From Erythrobacter sp. HKB08 (lineage in GTDB: Bacteria > Pseudomonadota > Alphaproteobacteria > Sphingomonadales > Sphingomonadaceae): a stretch of DNA of 64,000 nt. Each line of letters starts with the position of its first letter. Position 1 is the stretch's first letter. The DNA is taken from contig NZ_CP035310.1 in NCBI RefSeq assembly GCF_004114695.1, positions 2,153,501-2,217,500 on the forward strand. Reading direction: 5' to 3'. Made by a program: the position numbers and the translations under genes. This document shows positions 55,662 through 64,000 of this stretch, one piece after another. The notes beneath the pieces were generated by a model that searched no databases, had not been told where the DNA came from, and saw only the letters and a list, made by a program, of their open reading frames with translations.

Positions 55662-56144
55662 TCAGCCGCGTTCGCGCATGATCCGCGCCTTGTCGCGTTT
55701 CCAGTCGCGATCCTTGATATATTCGCGCTTGTCCTGCGCCTGGCGACCCTTGGCGAGTGCAAGTTCGACCTTCGCGCGGCCCTGCTTGTTGAAATAAATG
55801 CTCAAGGGAACGAGCGTCATGCCCTTGCGCTCGACAGCGCCGGTCAACCGGTCGATTTCGCGCGTGTGCAGCAGCAGCTTGCGCGGTCGGCGCGGCTCGT
55901 GGTTGAAGCGGTTGCCGTGGCTGAATTCCGGTATGTTGGCATTGACCAGCCACACCTGCCCGTCGCGAACCTCGGCATAGCTCTCGGCGATCGAGGCCTC
56001 GCCCGCGCGCAGGCTCTTCACCTCGGTACCCTGCAGCGCGATCCCTGCCTCGAGCTTGTCCTCGACGGCATAGTCGAACCGCGCGCGCCGGTTCTCGGCG
56101 ACGGTCTTCTGCTTGTCGAACGTTTCGGGCTTTGGTCGGGCCAT
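55662..56144 (-). CDS. smpB: SsrA-binding protein SmpB
   Basis: Binds tmRNA and rescues stalled ribosomes. The 160-residue OB-fold protein has the early segment [20 protein letters not shown] and the core [40 protein letters not shown] and the basic C-terminal tail (about [20 protein letters not shown]), which reads the mRNA channel, complete the family pattern. The ssrA gene itself is not in this window. It is divergent from the zinc deacylase gene. Confidence 0.96.
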   Translation of the reverse strand: MARPKPETFDKQKTVAENRRARFDYAVEDKLEAGIALQGTEVKSLRAGEASIAESYAEVRDGQVWLVNANIPEFSHGNRFNHEPRRPRKLLLHTREIDRLTGAVERKGMTLVPLSIYFNKQGRAKVELALAKGRQAQDKREYIKDRDWKRDKARIMRERG

Positions 56145-56251
56145 GGTGGCGGCGCATGTAGTGGCTCGCCGACGACATGGAAACCCCGCGCATAATCCGC
56201 TTGCAAGGCCGGCCGGATGATGGCCAATGCAAATCGATAGGGGGCGACGGC

Positions 56252-57328
56252 ATGACTGGTGGATCTGGACACGCGAACGGTTTCGAAATCGGCTCGGTCA
56301 TGGTTGCGCCGGGGACGAGCGCGGATGTCGCCATTCCGGTAACGCAGATGGCGACCGGTTACGATTCGGTGCTGGCGGTCCGCGTGCTGCATGGTGCGAA
56401 GCCCGGTCCGGCGATCTTCGTCAGCGGCGCGATCCATGGCGACGAGATTATCGGCACCGCAATCATCCAGCGGCTCGCCAGGGAAATATTGCCCGAGAAT
56501 CTCAGTGGAACGGTCCTGCTGGTTCCGGTCAGCAACATCTTCGGCTTTCTCAACAAGAACCGCTACCTGCCCGACCGGCGCGACCTCAACCGTTCGTTTC
56601 CCGGCAGCGCGAGCGGCTCGCTCGCGGGCCAGTTCGCCAATGCCTTTTTTCGCGAGGTGATCGAACGCACCACCCTCGGCATCGACATCCACTCGGCCGC
56701 CGTCCATCGCTACAACCTGCCGCAAATCCGCATTGCAGCGGGCAATGCGAGGCTGGTCGAGCTGGCCATGGCATTCGGCGCGCCGGTCATCATGGAAAGC
56801 CCGCTGCGCCCCGGCTCGATGCGATCGCTGGCACATGACAACGGTGTCGAGATGCTCCTCATGGAGACGGGGGAAGCGCTGCGCTTCGACCGGCTGTCGA
56901 TCGAAACCGGCGTCGCGGGCGTACAGCGCGTGCTTGCCCACATCGGGATGATCGAGGCCGACGACGGGCTCGGCCATGTCGGCATTCCCGCCCGGGCGAA
57001 CAAATCGAGCTGGGTTCGCAGCCCGCGCGGGGGTGTGACGCACCGCGTCCGCAAATCGGGCGATCCCGTGCGCAAGGGCGACCTGCTCGCCACGGTCGGC
57101 GGACTGTTCGGCGAGAACCCGCAGGAGATCGTCGCGACCACGGATGGCATCATCATCGGGCACGCCACCTTGCCGGTGGTCCACCAGGGCGATGCTCTGT
57201 TCCACATCGCGCACATCGCCCACCCCGAGCGCGCGGGCGAGCATATCGATTCGATTACCGAGGCGATCCTAGCGAGCGAGCCGGAAGGCCCGGCCGAACC
57301 GCTCCTCGACGAGGACGAGGTGCTTTAG
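56252..57328 (+). CDS. Succinylglutamate desuccinylase / aspartoacylase family zinc hydrolase
   Basis: This 358-residue zinc carboxypeptidase-like deacylase has the metal site [15 protein letters not shown] (His and Glu ligands) and a later [15 protein letters not shown]-terminal beta-barrel domain includes [20 protein letters not shown]. This resembles bacterial members annotated as succinylglutamate desuccinylases, but no arginine succinyltransferase genes are present, so the substrate is open. I chose ATG 56252 ([14 protein letters not shown]); an upstream ATG at 56177 would add 25 atypical residues. Its last 4 nt overlap the convergent dapA. Confidence 0.82.
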   Translation: MTGGSGHANGFEIGSVMVAPGTSADVAIPVTQMATGYDSVLAVRVLHGAKPGPAIFVSGAIHGDEIIGTAIIQRLAREILPENLSGTVLLVPVSNIFGFLNKNRYLPDRRDLNRSFPGSASGSLAGQFANAFFREVIERTTLGIDIHSAAVHRYNLPQIRIAAGNARLVELAMAFGAPVIMESPLRPGSMRSLAHDNGVEMLLMETGEALRFDRLSIETGVAGVQRVLAHIGMIEADDGLGHVGIPARANKSSWVRSPRGGVTHRVRKSGDPVRKGDLLATVGGLFGENPQEIVATTDGIIIGHATLPVVHQGDALFHIAHIAHPERAGEHIDSITEAILASEPEGPAEPLLDEDEVL

Positions 57329-58212
57329 ATCAAGCCGGCGTGTTCGAGCGCTTCGTCGACCGCCTTGCGGCTCGCGGCGCTCGCGTTGACGAGCGGCAGG
57401 CGCACGTCGCATTCGAGCCAGTCATGCACCCGGGTCAGCGCATATTTGACCGGTGCCGGGCTCGCGTCGGAGAACATCGCATAGTGCAGCGGGAACAGCC
57501 GGTCGTTGATCTCGCGGGCCTTCACGAGGTCGTTCGCCGCGATCGCATCGTGGAATTCGGCACACAGCGCAGGTGCGACATTGGCCGTGACCGAAATGCA
57601 CCCGGCCCCGCCCGCAGCCGAATGCGGCAGCCAGAGCTCGTCATTGCCCGATAGCTGGCAGAACTCGTGATCGAGGCCCATCCGGTGGTCGGCGACGCGC
57701 GACAGGTCGCCGCTCGCATCCTTGATGGCCACGATCCGGTCGGGATATTTCTTGACCAGCTCGACGACGGTTTCGTCCTCGATATCGGTCACCGTCCGGC
57801 TCGGCACATTGTAGAGAACGATCGGCAGGTCGCTGTTTTCGGCGAGGAAGCTGAAATGCGCGATCAGTCCGGCCTGGCTCGGACGGTTGTAATAAGGCGC
57901 GACGCACAGGCCCGCTGCCGCGCCTGCCTTTTTCGAGAAGTTCATGTGGAGCAGCGCATTGCGCGTGTCGTTACTGCCGCAACCGGCGATCACCGGGACG
58001 CGGCCGGCAGCCTGTTCGATGCAGACCTCGATCACGCGGTGGTGCTCCGCATTCGACAATGTGGAAGCCTCGCCGGTGGTCCCGCAGGGCACCAAGGCCT
58101 TGCTGCCGCTTTCGATTTGCCAGTCGACGAGACGGCGAAAAGCGGCCTCGTCAAACGATCCGTCGCGAAAAGGAGTCACCAGAGCGGGAATCGAGCCCGA
58201 GAACATTTGCAC
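57325..58212 (-). CDS. dapA: 4-hydroxy-tetrahydrodipicolinate synthase
   Basis: Condenses pyruvate with aspartate semialdehyde, the first committed step to diaminopimelate and lysine. The 295-residue TIM barrel has SGSIPALVTPF near the start and the GTTGEASTL phosphate-like motif. The catalytic Tyr134 is in VLYNVPSRT and the Schiff-base Lys164 in RIVAIKDASGD. GAAAGLCVAPYYNRPSQAG is intact. The ATG could be 58212 or 58206. It is divergent from the lytic transglycosylase gene, so two peptidoglycan-related functions flank one short promoter region (58213-58300). Confidence 0.96.
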   Translation of the reverse strand: MQMFSGSIPALVTPFRDGSFDEAAFRRLVDWQIESGSKALVPCGTTGEASTLSNAEHHRVIEVCIEQAAGRVPVIAGCGSNDTRNALLHMNFSKKAGAAAGLCVAPYYNRPSQAGLIAHFSFLAENSDLPIVLYNVPSRTVTDIEDETVVELVKKYPDRIVAIKDASGDLSRVADHRMGLDHEFCQLSGNDELWLPHSAAGGAGCISVTANVAPALCAEFHDAIAANDLVKAREINDRLFPLHYAMFSDASPAPVKYALTRVHDWLECDVRLPLVNASAASRKAVDEALEHAGLI

Positions 58213-58300
58213 TTACCTCTTGTCAGGCCCATGAAAGACGGGAGAAAATTCCCGCAAACGGGCGCGTCGTTCAGCGCCTGATAAGGAGCCGCCTAGCACT

Positions 58301-60259
58301 ATGTCCAGCATGGACCGACTGACACCGCTCGTTCTTGCCGCAATCGCCGCCCCGGCACTCGCCGCTTCGGCACCTCTCGCAGCGCAGGATGCAGCCAGTT
58401 GGGACCGTGCCCGGGCCGAGATGATCGCCCGCGCGCCGAGCGGCATGGCCCGTGCGATCGACCGGTGGGAACATCTCACCCAGTACGACAATCTCGGCTT
58501 CGAAGCCTACGCCGATTTCATCCTCGCCTACCCCGGTTTCCCGCGTGAAGAGCTGCTCCAGCGGCGCGCGGAAAACGCGTTGTCGGACGAACCGATCGAG
58601 CCGAACGAAGTCGTCGCCTTCTTCGACAAGAACCCGCCGGTGACCAATGCGGGCCGCGCACGATATGCGCTCGCGCTCGCTGCCCTCTCGCGTCCCGAAG
58701 CGCTGCAGATCGCCCGCTCCGCCTGGCGCGGCGGGACGATGAGCGGCCCGAGCGAGCTCTACCTCGAAGGGCTTTACGGGCTCGAGTTCACCGGCAGCGA
58801 CCACCGTGCGCGAATGGACGCGCTGCTGTGGCAGGAGAACTTGGAAGCCGCGACGCGGCAAATCTCCCGCATCTCCGACGAGAACCAGCCACTCTACGAG
58901 GCGCGCCTCAATATCCTCGCCGGCAGGCTCGAGCAGGCCGGCAGCATGCGGGTTTCCTCGCAGGCGCTGTCCGACCCGGGCTTCGTCTACAATCTTGCCA
59001 AGCACTACCGCGAGACGCGCCAGTTGCCGCAGGCGATCAACCTGCTGACGACGCGGCCCAAGTTCACCTCCCTCCCCTTCGATGCCGAAGATTTCGTCGG
59101 CGAGATGCTGCGCGTCGCGCGCGGCGCCGGTGCGAGCCAGGCGACCCGCATCGCCGCTTCGGTCGACGATCTGTTCGAGCCGGGCGAGGATATCTCCAAG
59201 CTCTCCTACCGCCTGCGCGACGATTACACGTCGCTGATGTGGCTTGGCGGGACGAAAGCCCTCTGGTCGAGCGGCGATGCCGGTTCGGCAGCGCCCCTGT
59301 TCTATCGCTATGGCGCCGCAGCGCAGACCCCGCAGACGCGCTCCAAGGGTTTTTACTGGGCCGGTCTGGCAGCCCAGCGTGCGGGCCAGATGTCCGAGGC
59401 CAATCGCTACTACGAAATGGCGGCGGGCTATCCCGATCGTTTCTACGGCCAGCTCGCGCTCGAGAAGCTCGGTCGCCCGGTTCCGAAGCTGAACGGCAAG
59501 AACGCGCAGGAGCCCACGGCAGAGCAGCGCGCCGCATTCCGCGAGGAACCGCTCACGCGAGCGGTTGCCGAAGTCTCGCGCGGCGCCTCATGGCGTCTCG
59601 GCATCCAGTTCTACCGCGAGATCGCGCAGCAGGCCGATACCGAGGCGGAACATATGCTGGTGACCGAGCTTGCCCGCGACATCGGGCGCCGCGATCTTGC
59701 AGTAAACGTCGCCGAGGCTGCCGGTGCGGACGGTCACGACCAGTTCGTCGCGCAAGGCTTCCCGACGCTCCCCAACCCGCCGGGCACTTACTGGACCATG
59801 GTCCATGCGATCGCGCGGCAGGAAAGCCAGTTCGCCCAGAACGCTATCAGCCACGCCGGCGCGCGCGGCCTGATGCAGCTGATGCCAGGTACTGCGCGCG
59901 AAGAAGCGGGCAAGCAGGGACGCGCCTATATGTCGGCCGACCTGATCGACAGCCCGAGCTACAATATGCAGCTCGGCAATGGTTATTTCGCCCGCATGCT
60001 CGACTATTACGACGGCAGCTATCCGCTCGCCATCGCGGCCTACAACGCCGGCCCGGGCAATGTGAACAAGTGGCTGCGTAGCAATGGCGACCCGCGCAAC
60101 GGCGGGATCGACTGGGTCACCTGGATCGAGCGTATCCCGATCTACGAGACGAAGAACTACGTCCAGCGCGTGATCGAGAATGCGGCGACCTACGAGCAGC
60201 TCTATCCCGAGCGTGCACGAAACGGCCGTCCCCGTGTCGCGGGCGATTTCCTGCGCTAA
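58301..60259 (+). CDS. slt: Soluble lytic murein transglycosylase
   Basis: Cleaves glycan strands of peptidoglycan to 1,6-anhydro products in the periplasm. The 652-residue protein has a signal peptide (LVLAAIAAPALAASAPLAA) and a long helical superhelix (about residues 30-460). The C-terminal SLT domain has the catalytic Glu in HAIARQESQFAQNAIS, followed by GARGLMQLMPGTAREE and AIAAYNAGPGNVNKWL. An AAGGAG lies 12 nt before the ATG at 58301. An in-frame ATG three codons later is possible. greB follows 13 nt downstream. Confidence 0.93.
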   Translation: MSSMDRLTPLVLAAIAAPALAASAPLAAQDAASWDRARAEMIARAPSGMARAIDRWEHLTQYDNLGFEAYADFILAYPGFPREELLQRRAENALSDEPIEPNEVVAFFDKNPPVTNAGRARYALALAALSRPEALQIARSAWRGGTMSGPSELYLEGLYGLEFTGSDHRARMDALLWQENLEAATRQISRISDENQPLYEARLNILAGRLEQAGSMRVSSQALSDPGFVYNLAKHYRETRQLPQAINLLTTRPKFTSLPFDAEDFVGEMLRVARGAGASQATRIAASVDDLFEPGEDISKLSYRLRDDYTSLMWLGGTKALWSSGDAGSAAPLFYRYGAAAQTPQTRSKGFYWAGLAAQRAGQMSEANRYYEMAAGYPDRFYGQLALEKLGRPVPKLNGKNAQEPTAEQRAAFREEPLTRAVAEVSRGASWRLGIQFYREIAQQADTEAEHMLVTELARDIGRRDLAVNVAEAAGADGHDQFVAQGFPTLPNPPGTYWTMVHAIARQESQFAQNAISHAGARGLMQLMPGTAREEAGKQGRAYMSADLIDSPSYNMQLGNGYFARMLDYYDGSYPLAIAAYNAGPGNVNKWLRSNGDPRNGGIDWVTWIERIPIYETKNYVQRVIENAATYEQLYPERARNGRPRVAGDFLR

Positions 60260-60272
60260 AGAGCTGCGCGTC

Positions 60273-60767
60273 ATGCGCGAGAAGACCAACCCGATAACGC
60301 CCGCCGGCTATGCCGCGATGAAGGCGCGCTACGACCACCTGCTCGGCACCGAACGTCCGGAGATCGTCGAGATCGTCAGCTGGGCCGCGGGCAATGGCGA
60401 CCGCAGCGAGAACGGCGACTACCTCTATGGCCGCAAGCGCATGCGCGAGATCGACCGCGAGGCGAACCACCTCGCGCGCCGGATGAAAGCCGCACGCGTG
60501 ATCGACCCGGCGGACCAGCCGGACAAATCGCGCGCCTTTTTCGGAGCGACCGTCGAGATTGCCGACGAGGACGATACCCGCAAGACCGTCACCATGGTCG
60601 GAGACGACGAGCAGGACGCTGGAAGCGGGAAGATCGGCTGGTCGAGCCCGCTGGCGCGCGCATTGCGCGGCGCAGGCATCGGCGATCTCAGGACCGTCAG
60701 ATTACCCGGCGGCGAACGCGAGTGGGAAGTGATCGCAATCGATTACCCGACCCGCGCCGACGCCTGA
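60273..60767 (+). CDS. greB: Transcription elongation factor GreB
   Basis: Rescues backtracked RNA polymerase by stimulating transcript cleavage. The 164-residue protein has the N-terminal coiled coil with the acidic tip GNGDRSENGDYLYGRKR, characteristic of GreB. The C-terminal FKBP-like domain (GSGKIGWSSPLARALRGA) is also present. The ATG at 60273 (MREKTNPITPAGYAAM) gives the conserved N-terminus; the longer frame to 60180 reads back into slt. It is probably cotranscribed with slt. Confidence 0.93.
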   Translation: MREKTNPITPAGYAAMKARYDHLLGTERPEIVEIVSWAAGNGDRSENGDYLYGRKRMREIDREANHLARRMKAARVIDPADQPDKSRAFFGATVEIADEDDTRKTVTMVGDDEQDAGSGKIGWSSPLARALRGAGIGDLRTVRLPGGEREWEVIAIDYPTRADA

Positions 60768-60776
60768 GTTAGCGCT

Positions 60777-61289
60777 CTACGCGTCGCAATCGCCGATGCG
60801 TTCGCCGGTGACGCGCATGACCATCGTGGCCTGACCGCCCGGCATCGAGGAATCCTCGATCTCGGCAGTCATCTGCATGTTCATCGAAGTGCCCGTGTGG
60901 TCGCCGTCGATCGTCATCTTGGCAGTACCGCCGTTCTCGGCGTTACACAGGATGCGGCCCTTGATCTTGCCGCCCTGCGCCGAGAATTCCTCGGTCGTGC
61001 ATTCCTCGTTGTCCATCGAGCCCTTGGCCTGCTCTTCGAGGCCCTTGGCGACTTCATCTTCGGTCATGCACTGTTCGTTGCTGGTTTCCTGCCCGACCAT
61101 CGCCTGCAGGAACTGCGCGGCTTCCGGCGGAGCGCCCGGCATGTCGAACTTCTCGATCACCATCGTGTTCTTCCACTTGCCGGCCTGCATCTGGATCTGG
61201 CCGTCGGACCGTTCCTCGCCGACGTCGGTCGCGCCGTCACCGCAGGATGCCAGAGCAAGTACTGCTGCACCAAGAAGAACACGTTTCAT
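60777..61289 (-). CDS. DUF3617-domain lipoprotein
   Basis: This 170-residue protein has a lipoprotein signal peptide (MKRVLLGAAVLALASC, lipobox LASC) and a DUF3617-like body: MQAGKWKNTMVIEKFDMPGA near the N-terminus, the paired cysteines NEQCMTEDE and NEECTTEEF, and MQMTAEIEDSSMPGG. Function is unknown. A GGAGGTAG 5 nt upstream of the ATG at 61289 supports the start. It converges on greB with 9 nt between stops. Confidence 0.8.
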   Translation of the reverse strand: MKRVLLGAAVLALASCGDGATDVGEERSDGQIQMQAGKWKNTMVIEKFDMPGAPPEAAQFLQAMVGQETSNEQCMTEDEVAKGLEEQAKGSMDNEECTTEEFSAQGGKIKGRILCNAENGGTAKMTIDGDHTGTSMNMQMTAEIEDSSMPGGQATMVMRVTGERIGDCDA

Positions 61290-61373
61290 CGAGACTACCT
61301 CCCCATAGGAAAATGAAGGGGTAGTCTAGGCGCTATACTTGCCGCGCGTAACCCCCGCATTTATGGCGCTGGT

Positions 61374-61871
61374 ATGACGCGACTTTCCGCCCTCGCCCTG
61401 GCCATGCTGGCGATCGCCATCGCGACGCCGTCGATGGCCCGCGACAGCCTGGGCATTTTCTCGGATTGGGGCGCATTCCGCGATCCGGGCGTGCCGCGCT
61501 GCTATGCCATCGCCAAGGCGCGTCCCGATCGGCGCGCGAAGGAGTTCGATCCCTTCGTCAGCGTCGGGACATGGCCCCGGCGGCAGGTTCGCAACCAGGT
61601 CCACTTCCGCCTCTCGCGCAAGACCGGCTCGAATGCGGCGATCCGCCTGCGGCTGGGCTCGCGCACTTTCGAGCTGACCGGAAACGGCGGCAATGCCTGG
61701 GCGCAAGACCAGGCGATGGATGCCGCCATAGTCGCCGCCATGCGATCCGCCGAGCGCATGACGGTGAGCGCGCGCGACACGCGGGGGCGCAGCTTTACCA
61801 ACAGCTACGACCTCGCCGGTGCGGCGACCGCAATGGATGCCGCAACCGTCGGTTGCTCGCGGATGCGCTGA
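61374..61871 (+). CDS. Secreted IalB-like protein
   Basis: This 165-residue protein has a signal peptide (LSALALAMLAIAIATPSMA). The mature domain opens RDSLGIFSDWGAFRD, with a Cys in VPRCYAIAK and a second near the C-terminus (VGCSRMR), a pattern seen in proteins resembling invasion-associated locus B. The family link is moderate; no pathogenic role should be read into it. The ribosome-binding site is weak. rlmN starts 42 nt downstream. Confidence 0.65.
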   Translation: MTRLSALALAMLAIAIATPSMARDSLGIFSDWGAFRDPGVPRCYAIAKARPDRRAKEFDPFVSVGTWPRRQVRNQVHFRLSRKTGSNAAIRLRLGSRTFELTGNGGNAWAQDQAMDAAIVAAMRSAERMTVSARDTRGRSFTNSYDLAGAATAMDAATVGCSRMR

Positions 61872-61913
61872 GGCTGGCAAAACCCCGCGGGCTGCATTAT
61901 ATGGCGCGCTCCC

Positions 61914-63152
61914 ATGGCAGATACCGCACTCATGAGCATCCCGGGGCAGGTGGACCCCGTACCCGTCGCGCGTGACATCACGCCGCGCGCCGACGGTCGT
62001 ATCGACCTGATCGGCCTTCCCAAGGAGCGCATCCGCGAACTGTTCGAACAGGCCGGTCTCGATGCCAAGCAGGCCAAGCTGCGCTCGAAGCAGGTCTACC
62101 ACTGGCTCTACCACCGCGGCGTCAGCGATTTCGCCGAGATGACGGACATCGCAAAAACCATGCGCCCGTGGCTGGCCGAACGCTTCGTGGTCGGCCGCCC
62201 GAACGTCGTCGAGGCCCAGCATTCGAGCGACGGCACGCGCAAGTGGCTGCTGCAGACCGATGACGGCCACGATTTCGAGATGGTCTTCATCCCGGATGCC
62301 GACCGCGGGACCCTGTGCGTGTCGAGCCAGGTCGGTTGCACGCTCAACTGCCGTTTTTGCCACACCGGCACCATGCGCCTCGTGCGCAACCTGACACCGG
62401 GCGAAATCGTCGGGCAGGTCATGCTTGCGCGCGATGCGCTGGGCGAATGGCCGAAGGGCCGGATGGACGGGCTCGACGATGCCGAGGACAGCTCGCACTA
62501 CACCGCCGACGGGCGCCTGCTGACCAACATCGTGATGATGGGCATGGGCGAGCCGCTCTACAATTTCGACAACGTCCGCGATGCGCTGCGCCTCGTGATG
62601 GATGGCGACGGTCTCGCGCTCTCGAAGCGCCGTATCACTCTCTCCACCAGCGGTGTCGTGCCGATGATGGAGAAGTGCGGCGAGGAGATCGGCGTGAACC
62701 TTGCCGTCTCTCTCCATGCGGTGACCAAGGACATTCGCGACGAGATCGTGCCGATCAACAAGAAGTACGGCATCGAGGAGCTGCTCGAAGCCTGCGCGGC
62801 CTATCCGGGCGCGAGCAATGCGCGCCGCATCACCTTCGAATACGTGATGCTCAAGGACAAGAACGACACCGACGAGCACGCACACGAACTCGTCCGGCTG
62901 ATCCGTGAATACGACTTGCCCGCGAAGGTGAACCTGATCCCGTTCAACCCCTGGCCGGGCGCGCCATACGAGTGCTCGACGCCGGAGCGGATCAGGGCAT
63001 TTTCGAATATCATTTTCGAAGGTGGCATCAGTGCGCCGGTTCGCACTCCCCGCGGGCGCGACATCGACGCAGCCTGCGGGCAGCTGAAGACCGCCGCGCA
63101 GAAGAAGAGCCGCGCCGAGCGCGACCGCGAGGCGGCAGCAGCAGCCGAATGA
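61914..63152 (+). CDS. rlmN: Dual-specificity 23S rRNA/tRNA adenine-C2 methyltransferase
   Basis: Radical-SAM enzyme that methylates A2503 of 23S rRNA and A37 of some tRNAs. The 412-residue protein has the radical-SAM motif [13 protein letters not shown] (C-x3-C-x2-C) and the N-terminal region [20 protein letters not shown]. It also has [16 protein letters not shown] and the methyl-carrying Cys region [18 protein letters not shown]. The start is ATG 61914 ([14 protein letters not shown]); a second ATG at 61932 is possible. Its stop overlaps the next ATG (ATGA). Confidence 0.96.
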   Translation: MADTALMSIPGQVDPVPVARDITPRADGRIDLIGLPKERIRELFEQAGLDAKQAKLRSKQVYHWLYHRGVSDFAEMTDIAKTMRPWLAERFVVGRPNVVEAQHSSDGTRKWLLQTDDGHDFEMVFIPDADRGTLCVSSQVGCTLNCRFCHTGTMRLVRNLTPGEIVGQVMLARDALGEWPKGRMDGLDDAEDSSHYTADGRLLTNIVMMGMGEPLYNFDNVRDALRLVMDGDGLALSKRRITLSTSGVVPMMEKCGEEIGVNLAVSLHAVTKDIRDEIVPINKKYGIEELLEACAAYPGASNARRITFEYVMLKDKNDTDEHAHELVRLIREYDLPAKVNLIPFNPWPGAPYECSTPERIRAFSNIIFEGGISAPVRTPRGRDIDAACGQLKTAAQKKSRAERDREAAAAAE

Positions 63153-63739
63153 GCGATCCGGCCACTCTTGCGTTCTACCAGGAGCAGGCCCCCCGCTATA
63201 CTTTGAGCTTCGCGCAGGGGCCCAGCCGCCACCTAGACGCATTCCTCGACCGGCTGAAACCCGGCGCGCGTATCCTCGAACTCGGCTGCGGCGGAGGGCG
63301 CGACTCTGCGCGCATCCAAGAGCGCGGTTTCGACCTCGATGCGACCGACGGCGTGGCGGCGATGGTCGCGAAGGCGAACGAGCGCTTCGACGTCGGCGCA
63401 AGGCTCCTGCGGTTCGACCAGCTTCGTGCGCGCGCGGCCTATGATGCGGTATGGGCTCACGCATGCCTGCTGCATCTTTCCCGCAAGGACCTTCCCGGCG
63501 TGCTGCGCGCAATCCATGCCGCGCTGCGACCGGGCGGCTGGCACTTCGCCAATTACAAGCTCGGCGACGGCGAGGGGCGCGACCTCCTCGGCCGGTTGCA
63601 CAATTTCCCGTCGACCGACTGGCTGGTGAAGACCTATCGCGAAGCCGGTTTCGAAATCGTCGAAAGCGAGACCTATCCCGGCAAGGCCGCCGATGGAACG
63701 CAGCGCGACTGGATGGCGTTGACGCTTCGCAAGCCATGA
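63149..63739 (+). CDS. Class I SAM-dependent methyltransferase
   Basis: This 196-residue protein has motif [20 protein letters not shown] and an acidic residue after beta-2 ([17 protein letters not shown]). [20 protein letters not shown] is typical of Methyltransf_11/25 small-molecule enzymes. The substrate is unknown. It overlaps rlmN at the start (ATGA) and the MOSC gene at the end (ATGA), forming a tightly coupled three-gene run. Confidence 0.85.
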   Translation: MSDPATLAFYQEQAPRYTLSFAQGPSRHLDAFLDRLKPGARILELGCGGGRDSARIQERGFDLDATDGVAAMVAKANERFDVGARLLRFDQLRARAAYDAVWAHACLLHLSRKDLPGVLRAIHAALRPGGWHFANYKLGDGEGRDLLGRLHNFPSTDWLVKTYREAGFEIVESETYPGKAADGTQRDWMALTLRKP

Positions 63740-64000
63740 CGAAATCTCCCGAAATCCTCGCCCTGTGCGTCGGCAAGAGCGCACCTTTCGCGCGCGGTGA
63801 GCAGAGCGCGATCGACAAGCGACCGGTGGAAGGACCGATCCGCGTCCTCGAACTCGGGCTGGAGGGTGACGAACAGGCCGACCGCAAGCATCACGGCGGC
63901 ATCGACATGGCGCTCCATGCCTATGCCAACGAGCACTACCCCGACTGGATCGCGCAATTCGGCGAGCACCATCGCCTCCCCGCGCCCGGCAGCTTCGGCG
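63736..64000 (+). CDS. MOSC-domain protein (YiiM-like), 3'-truncated by the window edge
   Basis: About 88 codons are present, from ATG 63736 ([20 protein letters not shown]). The MOSC signature GDEQADRKHHGGIDMAL is visible, matching the YiiM group, which reduces or detoxifies N-hydroxylated bases with the molybdenum cofactor in E. coli. The conserved MOSC cysteine and the rest of the domain lie beyond the window. It overlaps the upstream methyltransferase stop by 4 nt. Confidence 0.85.
   Translation, partial: MTKSPEILALCVGKSAPFARGEQSAIDKRPVEGPIRVLELGLEGDEQADRKHHGGIDMALHAYANEHYPDWIAQFGEHHRLPAPGSFG

Overview
This 64 kb window is GC-rich chromosomal DNA with tightly packed housekeeping genes. 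It most likely comes from an alphaproteobacterium of the order Sphingomonadales, probably Erythrobacteraceae. That placement rests on the F0 gene order a-c-b'-b, separate CckA-type and CpdR-type cell-cycle regulators, the lapA-pyrF-trpF / trpB-trpA-accD-folC arrangement, GTTC-N7-GTTC type SOS boxes, and general protein similarity as I remember it. No database search was possible. There is no prophage, CRISPR array, insertion sequence or obvious genomic island. Both window ends cut through genes: cmk on the left and a MOSC-domain gene on the right.

Layout. 1-4.6 kb: cmk (partial), rpsA, gloB and a zinc-less quinone oxidoreductase. 4.6-11.3 kb, minus strand: a YdbH-YnbE-YdbL type envelope lipid-transport cluster, followed in the same orientation by the F0 operon atpI-atpB-atpE-atpF'-atpF. 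11.3-18.1 kb: radC, a DUF3857/transglutaminase/TPR protein, purB, lapA, pyrF and trpF. 18.1-23 kb: a small outer-membrane barrel gene sits on the minus strand inside the trp cluster, followed by trpB, trpA, accD and folC. 23-32 kb: an AmpG-like transporter, a Rieske oxygenase, a pseudouridine synthase, rsmD, a GFA-family protein, a small secreted protein, uvrD with a perfect SOS box, and an RhlE-type helicase. 32-37 kb: a secreted protein, an FAD-linked dehydrogenase, sapC followed by a strongly structured non-coding segment, an N-formylglutamate amidohydrolase, cpdR and tRNA-Val(GAC). 37-42.8 kb: icd, a putative zinc peptidase, a GNAT-nitrilase fusion, a Kef-type antiporter, and a 59-residue disordered protein whose ribosome-binding site lies in a perfect hairpin. 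42.8-47.6 kb: alaS, a methyltransferase, and recA with a perfect SOS box. 47.7-55.5 kb, minus strand: two DUF4139 proteins (one carrying a TonB-receptor-plug-like insert), two tandem secreted tail-collar-like proteins, cckA and a DUF2062 membrane protein. 55.6-64 kb: smpB, a zinc deacylase, dapA, a lytic transglycosylase, greB, two small envelope proteins, rlmN, a methyltransferase and the MOSC gene.

How the genes work together. Several genes form recognisable units: ATP synthase F0; the YdbH/YnbE/YdbL lipid bridge; tryptophan and pyrimidine biosynthesis; SOS repair (recA and uvrD share the same LexA-type operator); and two members of the CckA/CpdR cell-cycle phosphorelay about 16 kb apart.

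The most interesting signals are non-coding or architectural. They are: a 92-nt repeat present twice with compensatory stem changes; a four-hairpin transcript ending in a textbook terminator after sapC; the hairpin that sequesters a Shine-Dalgarno sequence at 42.57 kb; a terminator-like stem between atpE and atpF'; a 20-codon ORF overlapping the trpB start; and the plug-like segment inside a DUF4139 protein. I did not find an unmistakable new multi-gene system.
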